From contig JAKGHH010000004.1 in NCBI GenBank assembly GCA_022828595.1, positions 81,558,270 to 81,622,269 on the forward strand: a DNA stretch of 64,000 nucleotides, written 5' to 3'. The number at the start of each line of letters is the position of its first letter. The stretch's first letter is position 1. A program made the position numbers and the translations under genes. This DNA is from Nelumbo lutea. Taxonomy: Eukaryota > Streptophyta > Magnoliopsida > Proteales > Nelumbonaceae. The notes beneath the pieces were generated by a model. It had not been told where the DNA came from. It saw nothing but the letters and a program-made list of their open reading frames with translations, and did no database searches. This document shows positions 45,900-57,900 of the stretch, one piece after another.

Positions 45900-47768
45900 G
45901 GGACAGGGCATCGATCTCAGCATTCTCTGTCCTCGGGATTTGCTTGATGAAGTGTGACTAAAAGTTAAGCATAGCTCATTTACTTTGGCTAAGTAGGCGA
46001 TCATAGTCGGTTTGCGGGCTTCATATTTGCCTGTAACCTGATTAATCACGAGCGGGGAATCGCTGCAGATGTTGCTCTTACCTCTTGGGTCAGGGCTAGC
46101 CCGGCTATCAATACCTCGTACTCCACCTCATTGTTGGATGCTGCGAACTCAAAGCGTAGTGCGTACTCCAGTTTTGTGCCACTCGGACCGTGAAGAACTA
46201 CTCCGCCTCCACTGCCCTACTGATTTGATGAGCCATCTACGTGAAGGATCCAGGACTCTTCATCCCAGTTCGCGCTTGGCCTAACTAGGAGAGATACCGA
46301 ACTGGGTGCGACCTCATGGTGCTCAGATTCAACCAGCTTGGGAGCACCGAGCTCACCCTAACTAGAGGCTTCGTGCTCAACCGGGCTAGGGACTTCGAAG
46401 CTGAACATGCATTTTGCAACAAAATCCGCCAAGGCTTGGGCCTTGATAGCAGTTCGCAGCTTGAACTAGAGGTCGTACTCACTGAGCTCGATGGCCCACT
46501 TCGTCAATCGACCAGAGACCTCGGGTCTGAGTAACACTTGCCTCAGGGGTTTGTCGGTGAGGACGACAACGGTATGGGCAGACCTTGCGGGCTGCAATGA
46601 CCAATGCGTAGGCTAGTTTTTCTATCTCTAGGTATCTTGTCTCTGCTCCGTACAATACTTTACTAACATAGTGGATGGGTCGTTGGACTCAATCTACTAC
46701 ATTTATTAGTACAGAGCTAACCACTTCGTCACTTGCTGAGAGATACAACTCTAGGACATCGCCCTCTTCAGGCCGAGTCAAAATTGGGATACTGGCGAGG
46801 TACCTTTTGAGCTCATCAAACGCGAGCTGGCAACCTGGGTTCCATTCGAACCCTTTGCTTTTCATTGCCTTAAAGAAAGGCAGGCAACGGTCAGCTGATT
46901 TGGACATAAAATGACTCAGAGCGGCTATCCTGTCGTTCAACCTTTGAATCTCTTTTACTTTTCGGGGTGGTCTCATATCTAAGATGACCTTTATTTTGTC
47001 CTGGTTTGCCTCAATACTGCGCTGGTTGATGACGTATCCTAGGAATCTACCCGAGGTAACACCGAAGACACACTTGTTTGGGTTTAGCTTCATGCTAAAT
47101 TGGCGCAAAATTTGAAAGACATGATGCAAATCTTGTATTAACTTATGTGAAAAATGGGTTTTGACGACCATGTCATCTACATAACATTCTATTTTACTAT
47201 CAGTTAAGGGTTTAAACAACTTATTCACAAGCCTTTGAAAGGTTGCCCCAGCATTTTTCAGTCCGAAGGGCATAACCTTGTAGCAGTACAGGCCGAACTC
47301 GGTTATAAAGGAGATCTTTTCCTCGTCAGTCGGGTCCATCCTGATTTGGTTGTCGCCCGAGTAAGCATCCAGGAAGCTCAACAACTCGTGCCCTGAGGTC
47401 GTATCTACTAGGCGGTCGATCCTAGGTAGGGTGAAGCAATCTTTCGGGCAGGCTCGGTTCAGGTCGGTGTAGTCGACGCACATGCGCCACTTGCCGTTAG
47501 CCTTTTTCACCAGAATGGGGTTGGTTACTTAGCTCGGGTAATGAACTTCCCTTATGAAGCCTACTACGAGGAGCTTCCCGACCTCCTCGTCGACTACCCT
47601 CCACCGTTTTGGGGCTAGGTTGCATTTCTTCTGTCTAATGGGCCTAACTACAGGGTTAGTATTGAGTTTGTGAGTTATGAGGTTAGGGTCTATGTCGGGC
47701 ATTTCTACCGTAGACCAAGCGAAAACATCTAAGTTATTGAGTAAGAAGTGTACCAGATCGGATCGCAA
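45900..47768 (-). pseudogene. Gypsy reverse transcriptase and RNase H
   Basis: Reverse transcriptase spans 47768-46689. The N-terminal part ends at an in-frame stop (HYPS, then stop) at about 47529, where the family has a Trp. Frame 47510-46689 then holds KWRMCVDYTDLNRACPKD, PFGLKNAGATFQ and the catalytic YVDDM, followed by FLGYVINQRSIEAN. The RNase H region continues to about 45900 with recognisable YLEIEKLAYALVIAARK-like and DKPLRQVLL-like pieces in different frames. Its stops and shifts show decay. The polymerase active-site Asp pair is intact, but the gene cannot be read through. Confidence 0.92.
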
Positions 47769-48345
47769 GGGCTCCTCCCAGGAAGTGTCGACTTGAAGTG
47801 TCCGGCCGGGTCTTCTGTCGAGACAGGGATGGGAATGGTCTCCTCCGTGGGTGCAGCTTGCTCCTCGTTCTGCTCCATGGGCCGCTCCAACTCGAGATTG
47901 TTGGCCACCTTAGCCTTTCCCTTGAGGGCAGCGACGTAGCACTTGCGGGACTCAAGTTGGTCGCCCCACACTACCCCCATGCCGAAGTCTGTGGGGAACT
48001 TCATGGCTAAATAGTAAGTGGACACCACAACCCTTAAAGCGTGGGTGATTGGTCGACCTACTATGGCATTGTATGGGGAAGGGGTCGCAACCACCAAGAA
48101 GTCGTGTTTGAGTCTTACCGTGCTAGGCCACGTGGTGACTTCCACAGGTACTGTAACCTTTCCTAGGGGCCTGACTTCTTCTCCGCTAAAGCCGACTAGT
48201 GGGGTGTTCGCGGGCTTTAAGTCACTCTCTTGGAACTAGAGTTTGTCAAATGCTCCTTTGAAAAGGATGTTTGTCGAACTGTCGGAGTCGACAAGTACGC
48301 GTCGGACTTCAAAATCATTGATTTTTACCTGACGAGCGCGTCATC
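47729..48345 (-). pseudogene. Gypsy aspartic protease region and linker
   Basis: The minus strand near 48345-48240 reads NDFEVRRVLVDSDSSTNILF, the retropepsin active-site neighbourhood, with the usual D-S/T-G replaced by D-S-D. Frame 48145-47729 continues with LVVATPSPYNAIVGRP, the conserved segment leading into reverse transcriptase. Loss of the Gly next to the catalytic Asp suggests an inactive protease. Confidence 0.8.
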
Positions 48346-48399
48346 ATGGGGGTAGTGAACCCTGTGCGCGTCGTTCTTGGTGAAGAATACGAGATCTTC

Positions 48400-50308
48400 T
48401 ATCCTCGACCGCTTTGGGGGATTCTGTTCTTCTCTGGCGGCCTCATGGGTTGATGCCCTAGCTGTTGCCGAGCTGCAACCTACTACAATCGATCCTCCAA
48501 TGATCACACGGATCGTTCCCCGAACTGGTCTTTCCTCTGGGGGCTATTTTTGTGACTGCTCTACTGGCCGATTGCTGGACTCAGGGGCATCCCTACTGCG
48601 CTCCCCCTGCTAACCTACCTTATTATTATTATTATTGCCATTATTCTGTACAAAGCTTCTTAGGTATCCGCAACGAATGAATTCCTCTATTTCGTCGCGG
48701 AGATTCTTACAGTGTTTGGTACTATGACTGTGGTCTTTGTGAAAGCTGCAATACAAGTTTCTATTCCTCTCATTCGGGTTTCCTTTCAGACGGGGTGGTC
48801 ACTTTACGTACGGGGCGTCCTTGATCGTCATCAGGATCTCAACCCACTTCACGTTCAAGGATGTGTAATCCGCCCAATCTGCTACGGGAGCTTGGAACAA
48901 CTGACTTGGCTTCGCCCCACGAGCTGGTCTTTCTTCCTTCTGTCATCTTGGTGGTAAGGCTCGCTTTCCCTCTTCCTTTTTTCAAACCCTCCCTCAGTTC
49001 TTTGATTGATCTCTTCTTTGGTTCTTATATGGTTGCGGGTTGGTTGACCACCATGTGCCATTTGAATTCCTTGTGCGTCACTCCCCACTTGGCCGCTGCA
49101 AGCTGTACTACAGAGTCTAGGCATGGTATCTGTAAGCACGTGTCATTGAATCGTTTGATATTGCCCCGGATGGACTCCCCTTCCTTCTGGACTATACCGA
49201 GGAGGCTCTCCTCAGTTTGAGGGCACCACTTGCTGGTGACGAAGTGCGTGGTGAAGACTTGTACAAACTGGGCCCAACTCCTTATCGACCCGGGGCCAGG
49301 TTCCTATACCAGGTGCGAGCCACTCTCCGAATGGTGGTAGTGAAGGCCACACACATGCAGGACTCGCTGGCCCTTGCTAGGTGCATTTGGGACTGAAAAG
49401 CATCTACATGATCACTTGGGTCAAAGGAGCCATCATATTTGTCTAGCGGGGGGAGTTTGAAATCTTTGGGTATGGGGACAGCGGGGAGTTCTGATGACAG
49501 GGGGAAGGGATTGAGAGAATAGGGGTAACCTTTACCTCGTCCGAGCTCGCTTCCACTTTACCTCTGAACTCGGGTTGGATGCGGGTGGTAGTTCGGTGAG
49601 CTCGTTGGCACCTCCATGGCTGCTTGGAAGGCTCGGTGTTGGCGCTACTTGCTTCAGTGTTGTCGAGTTCAATGGGCCGGACTGCTGGTGGTAGTCCGCG
49701 GCTAAGGCACCGAACTGGTTTTCCGCGAGTAGGAGCCCAAACTGAGAATGCTGAGCTGACGCTGGCTTGATAGGTCGGGAGGTTCCCAATCCGCTGGCAT
49801 GCTGCGAAGCGGGGGTAGTTGGTCTTTCCCTTCTACCAGGGGATGAGGCTTGGCTTCTGGAGGGGTTTTGAGCCTGGTAAGCTTCTCCCCGGTGAAGGCG
49901 CTTGCCCTGAGGAGAGGGCTTGACTTGCTTGACAGCAGGGTGCCGAGGTGGGAGTTGTGGCTGGCTCTGAGGCAGTTAGGGGAACTGCTGTTGGTAGTGG
50001 TACTAAGAGACGTGATGTAGTACCTGCTACTGGTAGAGTTGGTGTTGCTGAAGTTGCTGCATTTGGGCTTGCATGGCCCGCATGCATTGCATCAAATCAT
50101 CAAGTTGGTTCTGGATAGTTGTCAGGGGGACAATGGTTGGTTCAGCGAAGGTTGTCTCGATAGAGGGGGGAAGGGGAACATTCAGGCTAGGGATTTCGTC
50201 CACCGAGAGGGGGATGGTGAACTGCCCGACGCAGACAGTGGTGGGCTGAGGGTGTTCCCCGACGGCATTCAGGTCGGCATTACGTCTATCACTGCCAGAA
50301 GAAGCCAT
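48400..50308 (-). pseudogene. Gypsy gag
   Basis: ATG at 50308 starts MASSGSDRRNADLNAVGEHP, about 80 bases downstream of the primer binding site. A Gln-rich coiled segment (MQAQMQQLQQHQ) follows. Near 49450-49000 the retrotransposon gag core is recognisable in shifting frames (KFKLPPLDKYDGSFDPSDHV, WYRNLAPG). Multiple stops break it. Gag would form the particle around the RNA genome. Confidence 0.8.
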
Positions 50309-50370
50309 GAATGCTAAGTTTTCTTTCTTTTGAAAATAGCTAGAGGTTGGGGGAGGCCTTTTGAAGCTTT

Positions 50371-50388
50371 CCCACAGATGGCACCAAA
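50371..50388 (-). other. tRNA primer binding site of the gypsy element
   Basis: Immediately after the 5' LTR on the minus strand is TTTGGTGCCATCTGTGGG. It corresponds to the TTGGCGCCGTCTGTGGG-type site of many plant gypsy elements and fixes the right-hand LTR as the 5' LTR. Confidence 0.85.
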
Positions 50389-51133
50389 TGATGATGCACG
50401 ATTCGGTCGGTCCTAGCTGCTGGTAACCTTGCCTCTGACGGAGCAGGAGATGCTTGAAACAAGGAGGAAACAAGAGATTCCGGGGGAGGAACCCGGTGGG
50501 AATGCTCCGATGCTCAAGTTAGTACTCTTGAGAAGGCAAGAAGAATGAGAGACTCAGAGACCAGAAGGCGCAAAAATATCACATACCTTTACTCTGGGGA
50601 AGAGGGCCTTTTATAACTACCCTGGTGCACTCACTCCCAAGACTCTACCAGATGAGGTATAACCACCTCTGTGGGGGGCAGGCATAACCGCCACTGTCTT
50701 CTCTGTCAGGGCCGTCTCTGCAACAACTGAGATGGAGGTAGCAGGTGGCCGTTGGAGTACAGTTGTCATTTTGTCAAATCCCTGATCAGCCAGGTGTGTC
50801 GCCTCAAAGTACGGGCTTCCTTGTCAAGTATGGTTATTCAGTCACGTGAACTAGAGCCAAGGTGCCAGACTGTCCCGAGGTGCCGGGGTGTGGCCTGGAC
50901 TGACCCGAGGTGGGTTAGCCTGGGCTTCGTCCTTTGTAGGGTTACTTGCAAGGCTCAGGACTTCTAGGGAGAGCTCGGGTTCCACCTCCTGGGAAGCGCG
51001 GGTTCCTTTCGGGGAGCTCGGGCTTCTTTTTGGGATGGTTGTCGTTGTGCCGAGTTGACACTCCTGCTAGGTCATACCTGATTGCTTCCACGTGTCGCAC
51101 AACCAAGGGGTTGAGCCAAATCTACCTCCATCA
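50389..51133 (-). repeat. 5' LTR of the gypsy element, 745 bp
   Basis: Intact LTR with inverted terminal TGATG..CATCA and a minus-strand TATA box (GTTATAAAAGG, 50617-50607) about 520 bases from its start. It contains the single CTCCCAAG that is duplicated around the hAT insertion in the 3' LTR. Confidence 0.93.
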
Positions 51134-51138
51134 GGCAT

Positions 51139-53352
51139 TATGGGCCTACCCATTAAAGCCCTTTGTGAGAAATAGAAACCCACGTATCTAATGGCTACAA
51201 ATGGTCCGATCATTTTTATTTTTGGTAAAGAGTTTAGAATGGCAAGACAAAGAAAACAAAGAAGACTAAACAGAAACACGTCTACTCAAAGCACGGCCCC
51301 AAGAGTCTATAAACAAAATGAAACTATAAGTTGCCACATAGGATATTCTGAGATATTAAAGTCAGCTTTGGATCCTTTAGTGGACTGGGCCCGCCTTTTC
51401 CTATTCCTTTCCACCTTCTCTTTCTACAAATTCCTCTTTTGGTCGTGTTTGGTTGCAATGCAAATACAAATATGTACATTGCATATTTACTATTTACCCT
51501 CTTTCCAGTTCATGAATGCATATATGGTTCAGATTTTAAACTGGTTTTGCACTCATCTTGTTTGTTTGAAATCAGTGCTAAGTGTGGGTTCCATCATTAA
51601 ATGCTCCAACTACCTTATGCTCCAATGTCTTAACTTTGATTAAAAAATTGATTATTAAAATAATACAAAATTATATAAAAAAATAAGTATAATAATACTC
51701 TCTTTTCAAAATACAAAAATGTCAAAAAATACATTTTTATCTGATAATCATTACTATTTTACATACTAAACAAATGCTTACAAACACGAACCGTAATATA
51801 TAAATACCTCAGTTCGCCGTTTATATTGTAAAAAAATGGAGCCTTTAGTAGTGTGGCAGGTACAACAAAATACAAAAATTGCTCCAACAAATGGGCCGTA
51901 GCCCACTAATGTTGGTAAAATAAAAAGGAAGGGGCCTACCACGTGATTAGGGTTACTTTTCGGTTGAAATTTTCTAAAAATGCATTTTATAAGATGGTTT
52001 TGCATCCAAATTCAAATTTATCGTATTCCCCAAGCAGTAAATAGAACAGAAGTTTTGAGCTATTACATTCTCTTGCCATTTTATATAACATATCTAATAT
52101 TTCTCAAAAAACTTCAGCAGCTTCAAAAATCAAAAAATGAAAAAAAAAATCCTACAAAGGTTTTCTAGCCAATGAGAGATCTTAGAAACATCATTTATGC
52201 TAATTATTTTACCAAAGAAATTGCTATTTATGATATCTGTTGCATCAGAAAAAATCACCAACCTTATAGCGCATCACAACCATGTAGTGAGAATATTTCC
52301 TAACTTGATGTTATCATTTCCTATGCTTGGTTTGAAGAAAAAAATAGGGAAAATAATATTATCATTTTTTGTAATTTATTATTAATAATTAATTATATTA
52401 TCATTTGTTTAGAATAATAATAAAATTATTATTATTATTATTATGTAATAATAATATTATTGTAATTTATGTTAATATTATTTTTTCATAGTAAATGTTA
52501 TTATTACTGAAAATTCACTCCAAATCAAAACGGTTTCCAACCGCCTTAGAATTGTATTCACTTAAATAATTAATGAATAATTTACTTATTTATTAATTAT
52601 TAGTTTGAATTCATGAATTTTAATTAATGACTATTATTATTAATTAATAATTATTATTACTTTTCTATTTATTAATTATTATTTTGAAACCATTACTTTT
52701 AGTTAATGGCCTAATAGCCATTGTATCCTCAAAGAACATTTGTCTTCTCAAATGACGTTTCACTCTAAACTAAATCAGTGGCGGGCTACACATAATTCAT
52801 ATGACCATCCTGACCACCGGCGGCCACTCATATGTGATCGGCGGTGGTCGGCGATCTCATGTAACACTAAAAAACAAACGCCCGTAGATGATAGTTTGAA
52901 TATTCTTATTAGAACCTATGTGACAAAGATGAATGAATACCCCGGTGTTCCTTACGCATGGGACCCATGTGGGATGTATGCTTCATGTATGGAAATACCA
53001 GTTGTTGACTTTTAATTGGCACGCTTGTGCTTATAGTAATCTTATGACAACAAAGACAAATAATCGAAAGATGGTGTAATGGTGGCTTTGTTGTTTTTAA
53101 TTTAAAATTTTAGCTTTAAATCTTTTTATTTATATTTTATATCAATGTTTTTTTTTTTTAACTTGCATGTAGTTGAAACAAATAGTTAAATCAGCTTACC
53201 TATCAGCCATACAGATTTAATCAAGAGTGTATTTCAATCAAACAATTTTCTTAGTTAACCAAATAGCCTTATATTAGTTGAACTATTGATATATTTCACT
53301 AAGTCAAATAGGACATGGGTAAGACATTAACTTTTTGTTTTTGTAATTCTTT
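51139..53352. other. Intergenic AT-rich DNA, no gene recognised
   Basis: 51420-51640 has TTTGGTTGCAATGCAAAT words also present near 61.5 and 63.7 kb, suggesting a dispersed MITE. 52271-52300 is a single arm of the ATTGAGAACATCTC hairpin family. 52380-52690 is rich in TTA/ATT repeats. Open frames at 51191-51643 and 52740-53015 have no recognised domain. Confidence 0.4.
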
Positions 53353-53360
53353 AATAATAA

Positions 53361-53863
53361 TAGGGCTATTAATAAGAAGACCCAACCCGATCAACCCGAT
53401 TAAACCAACCAACCCGGACCGACCCAATCCGAGTCGGTTGGGTTTTCTTCAATATCGGTCGGTTTTGGGTAATAAAAAATCATAAGTTGTCTCTATCCTA
53501 GTTACAACCTACTTAGTTCCTACTTAACTAAGTTGTCTCTATCCTAGTTACAACCTACTTAGCTAAGTTATTTCTCAAACAATGCTCCCTCCACAACTAG
53601 ATCCATGGATGGGTCACAAAACATTAAGGAAATGCTGGTTTCCTTTGGGAATGTAGAGCCAAAAATGAACACTTGAACAACAACTAAGTCACCACTAAGT
53701 AGAACCGAAATCGATCCAAACCGATCCAAACCGACTCAAACCGATCAGGTCGGTTTTGCTTAGCACAGGGTTGGTTTCGGTTTCAATTTCAGGTAACCCG
53801 ACCAGGTCGGGTCGGTTGGAAAAAATCAGTAAACCGACCCAGCCCGACCCGTGAACAACCCTA
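53361..53863. mobile_element. Non-autonomous hAT element, 503 bp
   Basis: Left end TAGGGCTATTAAT; right end reverse complemented TAGGGTTGTTCAC. Flanks are AATAATAA (53353-53360) and AATAATAG (53864-53871), one mismatch. GACCGACCC/GGGTCGGTT words lie at both sides, as in repeats near 7.7 and 21.6 kb. A 46-bp tandem duplication (TAAGTTGTCTCTATCCTAGT at 53483 and 53529) lies inside. Confidence 0.7.
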
Positions 53864-53871
53864 AATAATAG

Positions 53872-54937
53872 TAGATCTTATTTATTAACATATATTTTGT
53901 CTAATATGATGAATATATAATATTAAAAAATATTCAATTTTTTTATAAATTTCACAAAAGTTATTATTTTTATAAAATTTACAAAAGTTATTATTTTACT
54001 TATTATTATTATTATTATTATTTGGGTAAAGAATATATAAATAATGTTGGTTGAACCGTCATGAGGGCAATAACGTGGATTCAGACCTGGCCAAATAAGT
54101 GTACTGCAATGAATAGGATGCAAATGGATTGGATTGGATTTGAATAAGGGTATGTTCAAATCCAATCAGATCCGATACAATTTGATTGGCATGAATCAGA
54201 ATTCAAATCTTTGGGAAGTCAGATATGTAAGGTTAGTGTGAGTTAAACTTTTTGTGAGGAGCAAATCTAATTTCTTTGACAATGTGATTGGTTTTATTCA
54301 TGAACAACAAATGACACGTCAACATAAAACATCGGATCTGCTCCTCACAGTGCCTCCTCACACCGACCTCACAGCATGTTTTGGCCATGCATGGAACATT
54401 TTGTACTTGTAAATTTTTAATTAATGGGGAGATGTTTGAGATGCATGGCTGAAATGTGTTGTGAGGTTGGTTGGATTTCAGAAACTCACAAATTTTTGTT
54501 TGAGCCCTATCATTATGAATTGGGATTTGTTCCTCACAAAATGCTCCTCACATTGACCTCACAGGCACATCCCACGATGGATTGAGAACATCTCCCCATA
54601 AATAATATAAGCTTGGAAGATGTTCCGGATGTGTGATTGAAACATGATGTGAGGTTAGTGTCAAAACTCTATCATTATAGACATTATTACCATTATTGTA
54701 CAAGAGTCCGGATCTCATACCCACAAGATATGTTTGTATCAAAACTATCATTTTCCATGAATAATGTTTGTAAATAGTGTTTTGTGGGCAAGTGCGGATA
54801 GATTACTAGTGGCTAGTCAATTAGGAGTCTATTGCACGGCAAGTCACCTAAGACTTCGTAGTCCCTACCCAAAAGCCGACAGACCAACGAAGTGATATGC
54901 TGTAATTTGTTTATTGGGAAAAAAGAAGAAGAAAAAA
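53872..54937. other. Upstream region of the YUCCA-like gene with two hairpin MITEs
   Basis: 53900-54060 is AT-rich with a TTA run. 54110-54230 is the GGATT/AATCC-type dispersed repeat. Two hairpin MITEs follow. The last 270 bases before the ATG should hold the core promoter; no unambiguous TATA box was identified. Confidence 0.45.
54343..54665. mobile_element. Two adjacent hairpin MITEs of the ATTGAGAACATCTC family upstream of YUCCA
   Basis: Copy 1 pairs 54351-54400 with 54426-54475 (CCGACCTCACAGCATG with inverted TGTTGTGAGGTTGG; GGGGAGATGTTTGAGATGCA core). Copy 2 pairs 54543-54597 with 54615-54660 (GACCTCACAGGCACATCCCA; GGATTGAGAACATCTCC core). Copy 2 ends 273 bases before the YUCCA start codon. 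Confidence 0.65.
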
Positions 54938-57900
54938 ATGAAGGAAGAAGTAGTAATCGTTGTGGGTGCCGGACCGGCGGGCCTGGCAACCTCAGCGTGC
55001 CTGAACCTCCACTCAGTCCCGAACATAGTTCTGGAAAGGGAAGACTGTGTAGGTTCGCTATTCAGGAACAAGTCTTACGATTGCCTCCACATTCACCTGC
55101 CCAAGCAATACTGCGAGCTCCCCCACATGTCATTTCCTTCCAATTCGCCCATGTATGTACCAAGGAGCGATTTCATCCGTTACTTGGACGACTACGCCTC
55201 TCGTTTCAAGGTGAATCCAGTCTACCATCGATCCGTCGAGTCGGCCACCTTCGACCAAGCGACCCAGAAATGGCACGTCAAGGCCAGGAATACAGTCTCC
55301 GGCGAGACGGAGGACTACGTTTCTAGGTTTCTGGTGGTGGCGACCGGCGAGAATTCCGACCCCTTTGTCCCGGAGATTGAAGGGTTGGACACGTTCAAAG
55401 GAGAGCTGCTTCATTCTACCAAATATAAATCTGGGGCGAAGTTCAGCGGCAAGAGTGTTTTGGTCGTTGGTTCTGGGAATTCCGGCATGGAAATCGCTTT
55501 CGATGCAGCTAATGCTGGTGCCAAGACCTCCATTATTGTTAGAAGCCCGGTAACCAAATCAAGTTCAAGAATCAGCCCAAGAAATTTTTTTTTTCTGTAT
55601 ATATTCTTGATTATTAAGTCTTGAGATTGATTAATTAGTCGAGTTCTGCAGCTTCACATTCTATCTAAGAACATGCTGAGCCTGGGGTTGATCTTAAGTG
55701 CGTACCTTCCCGTTGACGCGGTGGATACATTAGTTCTCACTCTCTGCAGGTCTCTGTACGGTGACTTGAGCAAGTACGGGCTTCGTCGGCCGGAGGAAGG
55801 TCCGTTTTACTGGACGAGGACATACGGCAAGTATCCAAATACCAACGTCGGAGCCGCTCAGATGATAAAGTCCGGCAAGATTCGGGTACTTCATAATTCA
55901 TTAAGGCCTAATTTGAGAGTGATTGGACTTATTTTGAGAATAAACACTTGTTTTTTTGTGTGTGTGGGGGGGGAAATAAGTCCCAAATAAGTGTTTATTT
56001 TGAGAATAAACACTTGTTCAAGAAGCTCAAAATTGGATTTATTTTTAAGTGCTTATTTAATAAGTGCTATTTCCTTTCTAGCTTTTACCTGTTATTTGAA
56101 ATAAGTGATTTTTCACCAAAATGTTTCATGATCATTATTAGAATAAACATTTATTTTTAAAATATACAGTAATTATAACATCTTTATCTCTAACTATATG
56201 TAATAAAAGATATGATATGGAAAGAAATTTGACCACTAAAACCCATCCATGAATATTGATAAATAACACTTTATTTGCTACCACGTTTTATGATTTCAGT
56301 TTATTCCTCAATTGTTTTTTTCATATCATAATCGAACCCCTCTCTCTATTGCTTGGGTTAGGTTGAATCGCCCAAAGAAATATGAGTTTGGAACCAGCGG
56401 ACACAACCGGGCTGGTAGCTGGTCCTCAGCAACTTGCACCGGTTTTGGTCCTCGGGGCCTTTAATCCATTTATCAAAATATCATTGATATTCTAGTAAAT
56501 TTACCAAGCAGGGACTAGGGGTCATTGCAAGGTGGGGAATCCCCACAAGGAAAAATTTCATTCTTTTGTGGAGACTAAAGAAATGGAAAAAATTCTCACA
56601 TATCATGAAAAGAATAGCCCCTTTCCATGTGGTCGAAAAGAATGTCGGAAGATGGAAGAAAAGAAAAAGTATGATTCTCAATCCATAATTGTCATTTTCA
56701 AGATAATGAAAAAATATCGGGGTTGTAGTAGATAAAGGGCAATTTTTTGTCTTAAATATCAATAAAAGATAATATTTTTAGAAAATAATAAAAATAGGAT
56801 AGGTTTTTTTTTTTTTTTGAAAAATATCAAGGAAGGGCAATGATACTTTTCATTGTCTTCCCCTACCCTTCCTTTGGTGATGGAGGCCGGAATTCCCTTT
56901 TTGTACCCGTGAAGGAAAACCGAAACACGAATATGATTGTCTCCATTGTGCCACGAACACAACACAAAAACCGAAAGATGAATATAGCGATTGTCTCCGC
57001 CTTGAAACCCTTACTAAACCCTTACTGGAGCAGTTCATGATGAATACAACGTGTGAAAATCTTTGTGTCTCGTTTCTCTCCATTATGCAAGGCATAACCA
57101 TATATATATTCTACGCCTGAAATTTAGGAGCAAGAGACTCACTGAGGATAAGATACATGCATGCATGAGAGGAGTTCCTAATGTATGCAAATTTCCTAGT
57201 CCATGACGAATTCCAATACTCCCCCTCAAATTGGCGCATGAAGATTCCGAATGCCCAATTTGCCAAGGAAATAGGTGAATTTCTCTTTCCCAAGAGCCTT
57301 CGTCAAGATGTCAGCCAATTACTCTGTGATTCGAACATGCCGAGTAACAATGTTCCCATGCCATAGCTCATCGCGAACAAAATGACAATCGACTTCAATA
57401 TGCTTTGTCCTCTCGTGAAACACTGGATTCGTGGCTATATGCAGGGCTGTCTGTTTATCACAATATAAGTGCGTAGGTTCGTCATGCACCACTCCCAAGG
57501 ACAATAGAAGTTTCTTCATCCACTTCAATTCACAGCATGTTGCAGCCATCGAACGATATTCTGCTTCTGTCGAGGAGTGTGACACAATGTGTTATTTTTT
57601 CGTTTTCCAGGAAACTGGTGATTGCCCAGCAGAACGTAATAGTCGGTCAACAATCATCGTGACAACGGACAGCTTGCCCAATCAGAGTCACAATAAGCAT
57701 ACAAACGCAGATCGCTATCGGAATGCAATACTATACCTTGTCTAGGATACCCTTTCATATATCGCACTACATGCAGAGCTGCCTCCCAATGTTCTTGCCG
57801 CGGGCTTTGCATGAACTGGGCCAGAATATGAACACAATAGCACAACCCAAGTCGTGTGATGGTTAAGTATATCAACTGCCCTACTAGTCTTCGGTATTGA

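Larger units (their letters stand above)
40284..51133 (-). mobile_element. Complete Ty3/gypsy LTR retrotransposon (Tat-like), 10.85 kb, decayed
   Basis: Long terminal repeats at 40284-41572 and 50389-51133 start TGATGATGCACGA and end ACCTCCATCA. The element is flanked by a perfect 5-bp duplication GGCAT (40279-40283 and 51134-51138). Coding order on the minus strand is gag, protease, reverse transcriptase, RNase H, integrase, which is gypsy order. Between integrase and the 3' LTR is an opposite-strand coding unit (42059-43964), as in Tat/Retand-type elements. All main genes carry stops or frameshifts. By eye the LTRs differ at several percent of sites, so the insertion is not recent. The left LTR later received a 516-bp hAT insertion. 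Confidence 0.95.

Noticed and set aside
54914..54937. Possible earlier YUCCA start giving a poly-Lys N terminus
   Set aside because: The codon at 54914 is TTG, not ATG. The first in-frame ATG is 54938, eight codons before the FAD-binding glycine motif.
54892..55326. 144-residue plus-strand frame overlapping YUCCA exon 1
   Set aside because: It is out of frame with the conserved flavin monooxygenase reading frame and has no motif of its own.
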